Made by a program: the position numbers and the translations under genes. The notes beneath the pieces are model-generated. The model made no database searches. It worked only from the letters and a program-made list of their open reading frames with translations, and was not told the origin of the DNA. 64,000 nucleotides of DNA from JAEYFP01 sp047602645 (GTDB lineage Bacteria > Bacillota > Clostridia > Lachnospirales > Lachnospiraceae), in contig JASGGU010000002.1 of the NCBI GenBank assembly GCA_047602645.1, positions 62,001 through 126,000 of the forward strand, read 5' to 3'. This document shows, piece after piece, positions 52,885-61,804 of this stretch (position 1 is its first letter; every line of letters starts with the position of its first letter).

Positions 52885-53823
52885 ATGAAAATAGATGTCA
52901 TCATACCTACTTATAAGCCCGATGACAAGCTGAAAAAGATTTTTCATATGCTGGCTGTGCAGACAGTAAAGGTTCATAAAATTATCATTATGAACACGGA
53001 GGAAAAGTACCTGAACCACCAATTCTCCCAAGGCGCTTATGAAGAAGTGGCACCGATTGTGGAAATCCATCATATTACGCAGGAAGAATTTGACCACGGT
53101 TTTACGAGAAATGAAGGAGCTTCCTATTCACAGGCCGACGTGCTTGTCTATATGACGCAGGACGCCGTCCCGCAGGATACACATTTGCTTGAGGAACTGA
53201 TCAAGCCGTTTTCAGACGAAACAGTGGCTGTTTCCTATGCAAGGCAGGTGCCGGATGTGAACAGCTCTTTGGCGGAATGCTTTGCCCGTGTCTTTAACTA
53301 TCCGGACAGGGATGAGCTTAAGTCGGCAGAAGATCTGAAACGGCTGGGCATTAAGACTTATTTTTGCTCAAATGTCTGTGCTGCGTACAGGAAGCCGCTT
53401 TTTGAAGAGTACGGCGGATTTGTGAAAAGTACGATCTTTAATGAGGACATGATTTTTGCGGCGGGAGTGATCAAACATGGAAAGAAGATTGCTTATGCCT
53501 CCGGGGCAATTGTCGTTCATGCCCACAATTATACAAACCGGCAGCAGTTTAAGCGTAACTTTGATCTGGCAGTTTCCCAGGCGATGCATCCGGAGGTATT
53601 TGCCGGAATATCCTCGGAGTCCGAAGGAATAAAATATGTGTGCGCAGCATTTAGGTATTTTAAGGAAAGAGGGAAAGGGCATCTGATTCTTCCGTTTGTA
53701 ATTACCTGCGGTTGGAAATACATGGGCTTTCGGCTGGGTAAAAACTATGACCGCCTTTCCCGTCGCAGAATACTAAAGTATACAATGAGCCCGCGGTATT
53801 TTAAAAAGATGTGGAATAATTAA
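52885..53823 (+). CDS. GT2 rhamnosyltransferase-like glycosyltransferase
   Basis: A 312-residue protein starting IDVIIPTYKPDDKL. HITQEEFDHGFTRNEGAS is the marker stretch of bacterial rhamnosyltransferases (F-D/N-HG-x-T-R-N). YMTQDAVPQD carries the metal-binding region and IFNEDMIFAAGVIKHGKKI the catalytic acid. ATG 52885 follows GGAGAGGAAT; a longer frame from 52840 would overlap the LCP gene and lacks a site. It reads on from the LCP gene with 16 nt between them. Confidence 0.88.
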   Translation: MKIDVIIPTYKPDDKLKKIFHMLAVQTVKVHKIIIMNTEEKYLNHQFSQGAYEEVAPIVEIHHITQEEFDHGFTRNEGASYSQADVLVYMTQDAVPQDTHLLEELIKPFSDETVAVSYARQVPDVNSSLAECFARVFNYPDRDELKSAEDLKRLGIKTYFCSNVCAAYRKPLFEEYGGFVKSTIFNEDMIFAAGVIKHGKKIAYASGAIVVHAHNYTNRQQFKRNFDLAVSQAMHPEVFAGISSESEGIKYVCAAFRYFKERGKGHLILPFVITCGWKYMGFRLGKNYDRLSRRRILKYTMSPRYFKKMWNN

Positions 53824-53868
53824 TGGATCCCCGACCGCGGCGGTGTGATCATTGAGGAGGAAAAACGG

Positions 53869-55695
53869 ATGTGCGGAATAGTAGGTTATATCGGTACAAA
53901 GCAGGCAGCTCCCATTTTGCTTGACGGGCTTGCTAAGCTCGAATACAGAGGATATGATTCGGCAGGAATGGCAGTCTACAATGGAACAGAGCTCAAGATG
54001 GTAAAGTCAATGGGACGGCTCAAGGTACTTGAGGAGCTGACACACGGCGGCGCGACGCTGCCGGGAATCGTCGGCGTCGGACATACGAGATGGGCGACAC
54101 ATGGGCAGCCCTCTGATTTGAATTCTCATCCTCATTTTAATAAGCAGGGTACGATTGCCGTTGTTCACAACGGCATTATTGAAAATTATATGGCGCTGAA
54201 AAGCAAGCTGATTTCCAAGGGCTATGAATTTGTATCGGAAACGGATACTGAGGTGCTTGCACACCTCATCGACTATTATTATAAAGGCAATCCGCTTGAA
54301 GCGATCACGAAGGTCATGCACCGTGTGGAGGGATCTTATGCGCTGGGAATTATGTTTGCGGAACATCCTGACCAGATTTTTGCTGTCCGCAAGGACAGTC
54401 CGCTGATTGTTGGGATGAGCGGAGACGGCTGTTTTATCGCCTCGGACGTTCCGGCAATTTTAAAATATACGCGTGATGTGTATTTTATCAACAATCAGGA
54501 GGTCGTCCGCCTGCGCGCCGATCACATGCATTTCTATAATGTGGATGAGGAGGAGATGCAGAAGGAGCCGGTGCATATCGATTGGGATGCGGATGCTGCG
54601 GAAAAGGGCGGCTATGAGCATTTTATGCTCAAGGAGATGTATGAGCAGCCAAAGACTGTCAGGGACACGTTCAGTCCGCGCGTCAAAGAGCATTCGATCG
54701 AAATCGAGGAACTGAATATGAGCGACGAAGAAGTTCTCGCTCTTTCCAAAATACATATTGTAGCATGCGGTTCGGCTTATCATGCGGGAGTTACCGGAAA
54801 ATATGTTCTGGAAGGACTCGCGCGGATTCCGGTAGAGGTGGATCTCGCCTCGGAATTCCGGTACAGGGATCCGATTCTTGAGGAAGGTGCGCTTGTGGTT
54901 GTCATCAGCCAGTCCGGTGAAACGGCGGATACACTGGCAGCTTTAAGAGAGGCACAGAAGCGCGGAGCCAAAGTGCTCGGTATCGTGAATGTTGTCGGCA
55001 GTTCAATCGCAAGAGAGGCGGATAATGTCATGTATACGTGGGCAGGACCGGAAATCGCAGTCGCTACAACAAAGGCTTATTCTGCGCAGTTGATTGCTCT
55101 GTATTTGCTCGCGATGAAATTTGCATTTATTAAGAAAAATATTTCTCAGAAGGAACTGGACGGGATGCTTGCGGATATGAAGAAGCTGCCGGAGCAGATC
55201 GAGATGCTGCTTGCCAATAAGGAAAAGATCCAGAAGTTTGCAAACCGTTATGTAGCGGCAAAGGATATCTTCTTTATCGGAAGGGGGATTGACTATGCGA
55301 TTTCACTGGAAGGCTCTCTAAAGCTTAAGGAAATTTCCTATGTGCACTCGGAAGCCTATGCGGCGGGAGAATTGAAGCACGGCACAATTTCCCTGATTGA
55401 GGAGGGAACGCTTGTGACAGCGGTGCTGACACAGGAGAATCTATATAAAAAGACAATCAGCAATATTGTTGAGGTTAAGAGCAGAGGCGCATTCGTACTT
55501 GCCGTAACAAATGAAGGCCATATGGATATTGAAAAGACGGCGGATTATGTGCTGTCTATTCCGCTGACGCATCGGTATTTTGCAAACTCGCTTGCGGTTA
55601 TTCCGCTGCAGCTGTTTGCCTATTATGTGTCTGTCGGAAAGGGCTGTGACGTAGATAAGCCGCGTAACCTAGCGAAGTCAGTCACCGTAGAGTAA
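53869..55695 (+). CDS. glmS: Glutamine-fructose-6-phosphate aminotransferase
   Basis: A 608-residue enzyme making glucosamine-6-phosphate, the first step toward UDP-GlcNAc. It must start at ATG 53869 so that Cys2 (MCGIVGYIG) can be the nucleophile of the glutaminase domain; GAGGAGG lies at the right distance. The N-terminal domain has GYDSAGMAV and VGHTRWATHG. Two SIS domains follow, with SQSGETADTLAA and ATTKAYSAQ, and the protein ends in KPRNLAKSVTVE like other GlmS. Only 45 nt separate it from the previous gene, too few for a glmS ribozyme. Confidence 0.97.
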   Translation: MCGIVGYIGTKQAAPILLDGLAKLEYRGYDSAGMAVYNGTELKMVKSMGRLKVLEELTHGGATLPGIVGVGHTRWATHGQPSDLNSHPHFNKQGTIAVVHNGIIENYMALKSKLISKGYEFVSETDTEVLAHLIDYYYKGNPLEAITKVMHRVEGSYALGIMFAEHPDQIFAVRKDSPLIVGMSGDGCFIASDVPAILKYTRDVYFINNQEVVRLRADHMHFYNVDEEEMQKEPVHIDWDADAAEKGGYEHFMLKEMYEQPKTVRDTFSPRVKEHSIEIEELNMSDEEVLALSKIHIVACGSAYHAGVTGKYVLEGLARIPVEVDLASEFRYRDPILEEGALVVVISQSGETADTLAALREAQKRGAKVLGIVNVVGSSIAREADNVMYTWAGPEIAVATTKAYSAQLIALYLLAMKFAFIKKNISQKELDGMLADMKKLPEQIEMLLANKEKIQKFANRYVAAKDIFFIGRGIDYAISLEGSLKLKEISYVHSEAYAAGELKHGTISLIEEGTLVTAVLTQENLYKKTISNIVEVKSRGAFVLAVTNEGHMDIEKTADYVLSIPLTHRYFANSLAVIPLQLFAYYVSVGKGCDVDKPRNLAKSVTVE

Positions 55696-55734
55696 AAAAG
55701 GTTAAAGTTATCGCAGAAATATGAGGAGAATTTT

Positions 55735-57324
55735 ATGGCAGAAAACGAAAATAAAAAACAAGAGGGAAACGAAATAGAAACGCACAGCCATAAAGAGGAA
55801 TATGAGGATGTGTGCTATTTGTGCCGCCGTCCCGAAAGCGCCGCAGGGAGAATGTTCAAGCTGCCGAATAATATTTCCATTTGCTCTGACTGCATGCATA
55901 AGACGATGGATACGATGAACCAACTCGATTATCAGGGGATGTTTCCTACTGCGCCGGAAGTGCCAAAGGGCACGGGCAAAGAGAAGGAGAACGAGAAGGA
56001 GCAAGAGAAGGAAAAAGAGGAACCGGACAAGGAACAGCAGCCATATGTGCAGACCTTCCCTAATTTTCCGGGTATCAGCTTCATGAATATGTCTGATTTG
56101 CAGGGGATGCTTTCCAACAAACAGAAAGTTAAGAAAAAGAAGGACGGAGCAGACGAGGAGAAAAAGTCCGCAATCGATATCAGGGAGATCCCCCAGCCGC
56201 ATAAAATCAAGGCGAGTCTGGACGAATATGTGGTCGGACAGGAGCATGCAAAGAAGGTCATTTCCGTCGCTGTTTATAACCATTACAAGCGGGTAGCTTC
56301 GGAGTCGATGAAGGAAACTGAGTTTGACAGCCGCCTGAAGGATGTTGAAATCGAGAAATCCAATATGCTGATGATCGGACCGACAGGCTGTGGCAAAACA
56401 TATCTTGTCAGGACGCTTGCGACGCTTCTGAACGTGCCGCTTGCAATTGCGGACGCGACTTCCCTGACGGAGGCCGGTTATATTGGTGATGACATCGAGA
56501 GTGTTGTTTCCAAGCTGCTTGCGGCAGCTGACAATGATGTGGAAAAAGCCGAGACCGGAATTATTTTTATCGATGAAATTGATAAGATTGCAAAAAAGAA
56601 AAATACGAATTCTAGGGATGTCAGTGGTGAGAGCGTGCAGCAGGGGATGCTGAAGCTTTTAGAAGGCAGCGAGGTTGAGGTTCCGGTTGGCGCTAACAGC
56701 AAAAATGCGATGGTGCCGCTCACAACCGTTAACACAAAAAATATTTTATTTATCTGCGGCGGGGCGTTTCCCGACTTGGATGAAATTATTAAGCAGCGCT
56801 TAAGAAAACAGACTTCAATCGGTTTTAACGCCGAATTAAAGGATACGCTCGACAAGCGCAAGGATATTTTGCAGAATGTGACCGTTGAGGACATCAAGAA
56901 ATTCGGCATGATACCGGAGTTCGTCGGAAGGCTGCCGATCATGTTTTCGATGCAGGGACTTTCTCAGGAAATGCTTGTCGATATTTTGCGTGAGCCGAAA
57001 AATGCAATCGTCAAGCAGTATCAGAAGCTGCTGGCTCTGGATGAGGTGCAGCTTGAATTTGAGGATGGAGCTCTGGATGAGATCGCAAAAAAAGCGATGG
57101 AAAAGGATACCGGTGCGCGGGCGCTGCGTTCCATTATTGAGGAATTTATGCTCGACATCATGTACGAGATCCCGAAGGATGAAAATATCGGCAAGGTGAC
57201 CATTACAAAAGATTACGTGCTTGGAAAAGGCGGTCCGCTGATCGATCTGCGCGGCGGTGATTTAAGCTTTACGGAACGAGGAAAGCTCAAAACGATCGGA
57301 ACGGCGCTTCCTGCAAACGGATAG
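55735..57324 (+). CDS. clpX: ClpX-type AAA+ unfoldase with a long charged linker
   Basis: A 529-residue ClpX; usual length is about 420. The N-terminal zinc domain has CYLC near residue 24 and CSDC near residue 44. A Lys/Glu-rich linker of about 60-80 extra residues follows (about 75-150). The ATPase has Walker A GPTGCGKT (215-222), the pore loop GYIG, Walker B IIFIDEID and the TSIGFNAE loop that carries the IGF motif for ClpP binding. It should unfold substrates for ClpP, but no clpP lies next to it. It may be the only ClpX or a paralogue. GAGGAG precedes the ATG and a terminator follows. Confidence 0.9.
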   Translation: MAENENKKQEGNEIETHSHKEEYEDVCYLCRRPESAAGRMFKLPNNISICSDCMHKTMDTMNQLDYQGMFPTAPEVPKGTGKEKENEKEQEKEKEEPDKEQQPYVQTFPNFPGISFMNMSDLQGMLSNKQKVKKKKDGADEEKKSAIDIREIPQPHKIKASLDEYVVGQEHAKKVISVAVYNHYKRVASESMKETEFDSRLKDVEIEKSNMLMIGPTGCGKTYLVRTLATLLNVPLAIADATSLTEAGYIGDDIESVVSKLLAAADNDVEKAETGIIFIDEIDKIAKKKNTNSRDVSGESVQQGMLKLLEGSEVEVPVGANSKNAMVPLTTVNTKNILFICGGAFPDLDEIIKQRLRKQTSIGFNAELKDTLDKRKDILQNVTVEDIKKFGMIPEFVGRLPIMFSMQGLSQEMLVDILREPKNAIVKQYQKLLALDEVQLEFEDGALDEIAKKAMEKDTGARALRSIIEEFMLDIMYEIPKDENIGKVTITKDYVLGKGGPLIDLRGGDLSFTERGKLKTIGTALPANG

Positions 57325-57336
57325 GATTGTTTATAC

Positions 57337-57377
57337 TGGCATTTCAGCTTTTCGGAGTTGGGATGCCATCTTTTTTA
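57337..57377 (+). terminator. Terminator after clpX
   Basis: TGGCAT (57337-57342) pairs with ATGCCA (57363-57368), with further partial pairing inside, and TTTTTT follows at 57371-57376. Confidence 0.6.
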
Positions 57378-57445
57378 GGGAAACAAAACAGAGAACATGA
57401 ATATAGTAAAATAAGTGATTTTTTGATGGAAGGGTAGAGTGCCTT

Positions 57446-59254
57446 ATGCCTGAAGAATGCCGCCGGATGATTATGTCAGAGGATTACTATGATTTTATAC
57501 TATATGAAATGCAGTTAAGAATCGGTACGGTATCAAATGTGGAGGAAGGCTACTGTATTCAAAACCTGGAGTATAATTTCTATAATATGTATGTTTCAAG
57601 TCAGGGACTTCCTCCCATTAATTTTGAAAACTATACTTATTCAAATATTCCGAATCTATACGGTCTTGTGCAGGATATGAGTGATGTTCTGCAGGCGGAA
57701 AATGCAAACATCGCAAGTTCGACAGATGCGGTAGATCCGGAAAGTCTGCTGGACTATGAATCTCTTTCAAGCAGCGGAATTCTGGATTTACAGGCGTCAC
57801 AGCTTAATTTAAAAGGCAGGGGTGTCCTGATTGGGTATCTTGATACCGGCATTAATTACCCCAATCCGGTGTTTCGATACAGTGATGGTTCCAGCCGAAT
57901 CGCTGCAATATGGGATCAGACGATACAGACCGGAAATAAACCGGAGCTGTTTGACTACGGAAGTGAATATACGAGAGAAGACATTAACCGCGCCTTAAGA
58001 AGTGAGAATCCTTATGAAATTGTGCCGAGCAGAGATGAAAACGGGCACGGAAGTGCGATGGCGGGTGTGCAGGCCGCACCGGAGGCGACAATCGCAATGG
58101 TGAAACTAAAGCCGGCGAAGCAGTATCTGCGTGATTTCTATTGCGTCAGGGAGGGGGCTGTAGCCTATGCCGAAACGGATCTGCTGACGGCGCTGAAATA
58201 TTTGGATGATCTGGCAGACCGTCTGGATATGCCCCTTGTAACAGTTCTGGGTCTGGGTACCAATTTGGGAGACCATAGCGGGGAGTCCATATTGGCGGGC
58301 TATTGTGAATATCTGCTGGAAAACACCGGAAGGGCGATTGTAGTCGCGGGCGGCAATGAAGGGAATGCGCGGCATCATTATTTCGGAGAGATGAGCGGCT
58401 TTCAAAATGAAAGCGGGAGAGCAGGTCCGCCGGGAGTGACACAGGAAGTAGAGTACCGGAGCGTGGAAATCAGAGTAGGTGACAATGAAGAGCAGTTTAT
58501 GCTGGAGCTGTGGGGCGGAAGGCCCGATATCTATTCTGTTTCGGTGCGTTCTCCTGGAGGCGAAACTGTTCCTCGCATTCAGGCGAGAAGAAGCCTGAGT
58601 GTGCAATACAGTTTTTTGTATGAGGCGACGGTAATCAACGTCGATTACGTAATTGCGGAAACGCGGACAGGGGCAGAGCTGATTATGATCCGGTTTCATA
58701 ATCCGACACCGGGTATCTGGACGATCGGTGTCTATGCGGAGGGAAGCGAAATGACATTTCCGCTAGCGGGGAATGTCATCCAGACGTTCCATATATGGCT
58801 TCCGATCAATACGTTTATTTCGGATGAAACCTATTTCCTGCTTCCGAATCCCGATGTGACGCTGACGGGACCGGCTAATGGAGCCGGACCGCTGACAGTA
58901 AGCACCTATCAGGCTTCCAATGACAGCTTTTATGTCCGGTCGGGAAGAGGCTTCACCAGAATGGGCAGAATCAAACCTGATTTGGCCTCTCCCGGCGTCA
59001 ATGTGCTGACTGTAGGCGGAAGGCGGAGTGCCTCCTGCATGGCCGCCGCAATAGCCGGCGGGGCGCTCGCACAATACTTGGAGTGGGCGGTCGTGCAGGG
59101 GAATGCGCCTTATTTTCGGATGAATGATATGAAATATTACTTGTACAGGGGAGCAGAGCGCAGCAATCTGCTCACTTATCCAAACAATCTGTGGGGCTAC
59201 GGTCGTCTCAATATTAAAGGTGCTTTTGATGCAATGCGGGCGCTTCTGATCTGA
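57446..59254 (+). CDS. Csp-like S8 (subtilisin) family protein with Cys in place of the catalytic Ser
   Basis: A 602-residue subtilase. The catalytic Asp133 is in GYLDTGINY, His201 in NGHGSAMAG and the oxyanion Asn304 in AGGNEGNARHHY. The large insert after Asn304 is typical of the Csp-like clostridial branch. The serine motif, usually GTSMA, reads SASCMAAAIAGG: Cys531 stands where the Ser should be and the Gly-Thr is lost. It has no signal peptide and begins with an unassigned 110-residue region. It may be a thiol variant or an inactive homologue, as known for CspC and CspA of Clostridioides difficile germination signalling. The ribosome site (GGAAGGG) is distant; ATG 57473 is an alternative start. 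Confidence 0.85.
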   Translation: MPEECRRMIMSEDYYDFILYEMQLRIGTVSNVEEGYCIQNLEYNFYNMYVSSQGLPPINFENYTYSNIPNLYGLVQDMSDVLQAENANIASSTDAVDPESLLDYESLSSSGILDLQASQLNLKGRGVLIGYLDTGINYPNPVFRYSDGSSRIAAIWDQTIQTGNKPELFDYGSEYTREDINRALRSENPYEIVPSRDENGHGSAMAGVQAAPEATIAMVKLKPAKQYLRDFYCVREGAVAYAETDLLTALKYLDDLADRLDMPLVTVLGLGTNLGDHSGESILAGYCEYLLENTGRAIVVAGGNEGNARHHYFGEMSGFQNESGRAGPPGVTQEVEYRSVEIRVGDNEEQFMLELWGGRPDIYSVSVRSPGGETVPRIQARRSLSVQYSFLYEATVINVDYVIAETRTGAELIMIRFHNPTPGIWTIGVYAEGSEMTFPLAGNVIQTFHIWLPINTFISDETYFLLPNPDVTLTGPANGAGPLTVSTYQASNDSFYVRSGRGFTRMGRIKPDLASPGVNVLTVGGRRSASCMAAAIAGGALAQYLEWAVVQGNAPYFRMNDMKYYLYRGAERSNLLTYPNNLWGYGRLNIKGAFDAMRALLI

Positions 59255-59342
59255 CAGTTTTTCACATAAGCGCTTGCGGGAATTTTTTGGAAACGGCTCC
59301 CTTATTTGCAGTTCCCGCTTGTCAACAGCTCGGGAAAAGGGT

Positions 59343-59840
59343 ATGATAAATACAGTTGAGAGGGGATTTATCTGGGATGGGAGACAGAAGCTTATGCTGT
59401 ACAGTCTGATTTCAATTTTGATATTCGGTGCCGACAGTAAAATTAAGCACGAGGTGGAGCGGAATCTGGAGCCGGGAAGTGAGAAAAGTGCCTGCGGTGG
59501 CCGACTGCTGATCAGAAAACACCATAATAAAGGAATTATGCTGAATTTGATGGATGGGCATCAAAAGCTGACGGCGGCCGTTTCGGCGGGATTGACCGTT
59601 TTTCTTGTGCTGCACGGAATAGAAACGTTTGCCGACAGAGACAGAAGCAAAGGCGAAAAGCTTGGTTTTGCTTTTCTGATTGGGGGCGCCCTCAGCAATA
59701 CACTGGATCGGATAACACGGGGATATGTTGTCGATTACGTGAGCTTTCGGGTTAAATGGAAGAAGTTTCAGAATATTGTATTTAATATTTCTGATTTTTT
59801 TATTATGGCGGGAGCATGTATGACCGCCCTGTTTCGTTAA
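59343..59840 (+). CDS. lspA: Signal peptidase II-like protein
   Basis: A 165-residue membrane protein with four hydrophobic segments. The catalytic Asp pair of LspA is present: Asp122 in SNTLDRITRG and Asp151 in FNISDFF. VVDYVSF and the HHNKGIMLNLM stretch (family form HNxGxAFS) also fit. It would cut the signal peptide of lipoproteins after lipid attachment; the esterase at 42365 is a possible client. AAAAGGGT precedes ATG 59343. A frame open from TTG 59274 has no such site. The sequence is more diverged than typical LspA, so a paralogue is possible. Confidence 0.82.
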   Translation: MINTVERGFIWDGRQKLMLYSLISILIFGADSKIKHEVERNLEPGSEKSACGGRLLIRKHHNKGIMLNLMDGHQKLTAAVSAGLTVFLVLHGIETFADRDRSKGEKLGFAFLIGGALSNTLDRITRGYVVDYVSFRVKWKKFQNIVFNISDFFIMAGACMTALFR

Positions 59841-59889
59841 AGAAGAAATTGGGAAGACATTCTTAATTTAATGGAATGATATGCGCATT

Positions 59890-59917
59890 TTCACATAAGG
59901 TATCAGGTAGCTATGTA
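59890..59917 (+). promoter_or_regulatory. Possible promoter of the hydrogenase operon
   Basis: TTCACA, a 16-bp spacer, then TATGTA. The -35 is good (5 of 6), the -10 weak. It lies about 40 nt before the ATG at 59954. Confidence 0.3.
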
Positions 59918-59953
59918 AAAATTACTTTTATATATTTATGTGAGGAATAAACT

Positions 59954-61804
59954 ATGAGCCGATTGAAAATCAGTACCCCAAATCAAGCGCAGCTTACGGT
60001 GGAACGGTTGTATAAGGATCTGGAGAGACATATTGTTGCCAGTCCTCCCGGACTATGTCCGGTGGATCTGCAGCTCTCTTTTCTGAGGATCTGTCACGCA
60101 CAGACCTGTGGTAAGTGCGTTCCCTGCCGTGTAGGGCTGCTGCAGCTCACAAAAATGCTGGAAGATGTATTGGAAAACCGCGCCACGCCGGCCACACTGG
60201 AACTCATGCAGAAAACTGCTCAAAGCATTGCCGATTCCGCGGACTGTGCGATTGGCTACGAGGCTGCAGGCATGGTATTGATAGGTCTGAAGGGCTTTCG
60301 TGAGGATTATCTTTATCACATCAAGCATGGCAAGTGTTCTTATGGCATCACCCAGCCTGTTCCCTGCGTGGCGTTATGTCCGGCCGGTGTGGATATTCCC
60401 GGATATATTGCGCTGGTTGGAGAAAAGAGGTATGCCGATGCAGTAACGCTGATTCGAAAGGATAATCCTTTCCCGACTGCCTGTGCGTTGATCTGCGAGC
60501 ATCCATGTGAAGCCCGCTGCCGCCGCAATATGATTGACAGTTCCGTCAATATCCGCGGTATGAAGCGTATGGCAGTCGACAATGCCCGTGCCAACACCGT
60601 TCCTGTTCCTGAAAAAGCTCCGTCTTCAGGCAAAAAGGTAGCGATCATAGGCGGAGGCCCCGGCGGACTTTCCGCGGCTTATTATTTGGAACTCATGGGC
60701 CATCATGCCGTTGTCTTTGAAGAAAAAGGAAAACTTGGCGGTATGCTTCGTTATGGCATTCCGAGCTATCGGTTCCCAAGAGAGCGTCTGGATGAAGATA
60801 TTGAAGCGATCCTTTCCGCGGGCGTGGAAGTACATAAAAATAAAAAAATTGGAGATGAAGCTGACGCGATTCCGCTTGATCGGCTGCGGAAAGAGTATGA
60901 TGCGGTTTATATCGCCATCGGCGCCCATATTGATAAGAAGATCGGCATAGAAGGGGAAGAATCGGAGGGTGTGATTTCTGCCGTGGAGATGCTGCGGAGC
61001 ATCGGTGAAAATAATCCTCCTGATTTTACCGGCAAGCACGTTATGATAGTCGGCGGCGGCAATGTTGCTATGGACTGTACCCGTTCGGCTATCCGTCTGG
61101 GCGCAAGCCGGGTGGGGATTGCCTATCGAAGGAGATCGGAGGATATGACGGCTCTTCCTGAAGAGGTGGAGGGTGCCATAGCCGAGGGTGCGGAGCGTTA
61201 TTCCCTTAACGCTCCGGTTAAAATTGAAGCAGGTTCGGACGGCAGGGTAGCCGCTATCTGGATTGCACCACAGATGATCGGTCCCATTGATGCATGGGGA
61301 CGAGCCCGGCCGATTAGGGCCGATCTGGAATTAGAACGGATTCCCTGCGATATTGTGGTGGTTGCCATCGGTCAGGGAATTGAAGCATATCATTTTGAAG
61401 AGTCGGGAGTCCCCGTAAAAAGAGGTGTCATCGATGCCTTGAGCGAAAGTGGATTCCGCGATGTTCCCGGTGTTTTTGCAGGCGGAGATTGTGTGACTGG
61501 GCCGGCCACTGTCATTCGGGCGATTGCGGCAGGCAAAGTTGCCGCGGCTAACATTGATGAATATCTGGGCTTTTGTCATACGATCAGCTGTGATGTGGAA
61601 ATTCCGCAGGTAAATTACGAAGACAAGGAACCATGCGGCAGAATCAACCTGCGCGAACGAGAGGTTAGCAAACGCAGGAGCGACTTCGATGAGATCGAAT
61701 GCACCATGACCGAACAGGAAGCGGCACAGGAGGCAGGCAGATGTCTGCGCTGCGACCACTATGGGTATGGAAACCTGAAAGGGGGTCGGGCTGCGATATG
61801 GTAA
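59954..61804 (+). CDS. NuoF C-terminal domain fused to GltD-like FAD/NAD(P) oxidoreductase
   Basis: A 616-residue protein. Residues about 25-110 match only the C-terminal iron-sulfur domain of NuoF/HydB (TCGKCVPCRVG and DCAIG, four Cys for one 4Fe-4S cluster); the FMN/NADH domain is missing. Residues about 130-600 are GltD-like: a cysteine-rich part (CVALCPAGVD, CEHPCEARCRR), the FAD site IGGGPGGLSAAYY and the NAD(P) site VGGGNVAMDC, then GGDCVTGPATVI. It should pass electrons between NAD(P)H and the hydrogenase coded next, whose start overlaps this stop by 7 nt. HydDB's group A2, linked to glutamate-synthase-like genes, is the nearest known class as I recall it. Confidence 0.88.
   Translation: MSRLKISTPNQAQLTVERLYKDLERHIVASPPGLCPVDLQLSFLRICHAQTCGKCVPCRVGLLQLTKMLEDVLENRATPATLELMQKTAQSIADSADCAIGYEAAGMVLIGLKGFREDYLYHIKHGKCSYGITQPVPCVALCPAGVDIPGYIALVGEKRYADAVTLIRKDNPFPTACALICEHPCEARCRRNMIDSSVNIRGMKRMAVDNARANTVPVPEKAPSSGKKVAIIGGGPGGLSAAYYLELMGHHAVVFEEKGKLGGMLRYGIPSYRFPRERLDEDIEAILSAGVEVHKNKKIGDEADAIPLDRLRKEYDAVYIAIGAHIDKKIGIEGEESEGVISAVEMLRSIGENNPPDFTGKHVMIVGGGNVAMDCTRSAIRLGASRVGIAYRRRSEDMTALPEEVEGAIAEGAERYSLNAPVKIEAGSDGRVAAIWIAPQMIGPIDAWGRARPIRADLELERIPCDIVVVAIGQGIEAYHFEESGVPVKRGVIDALSESGFRDVPGVFAGGDCVTGPATVIRAIAAGKVAAANIDEYLGFCHTISCDVEIPQVNYEDKEPCGRINLREREVSKRRSDFDEIECTMTEQEAAQEAGRCLRCDHYGYGNLKGGRAAIW

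Noticed and set aside
53824..53868. glmS ribozyme upstream of glmS
   Set aside because: Only 45 nt separate the genes, far too few for the ribozyme core. The CCGCGG dyad there is short and has no T-run.
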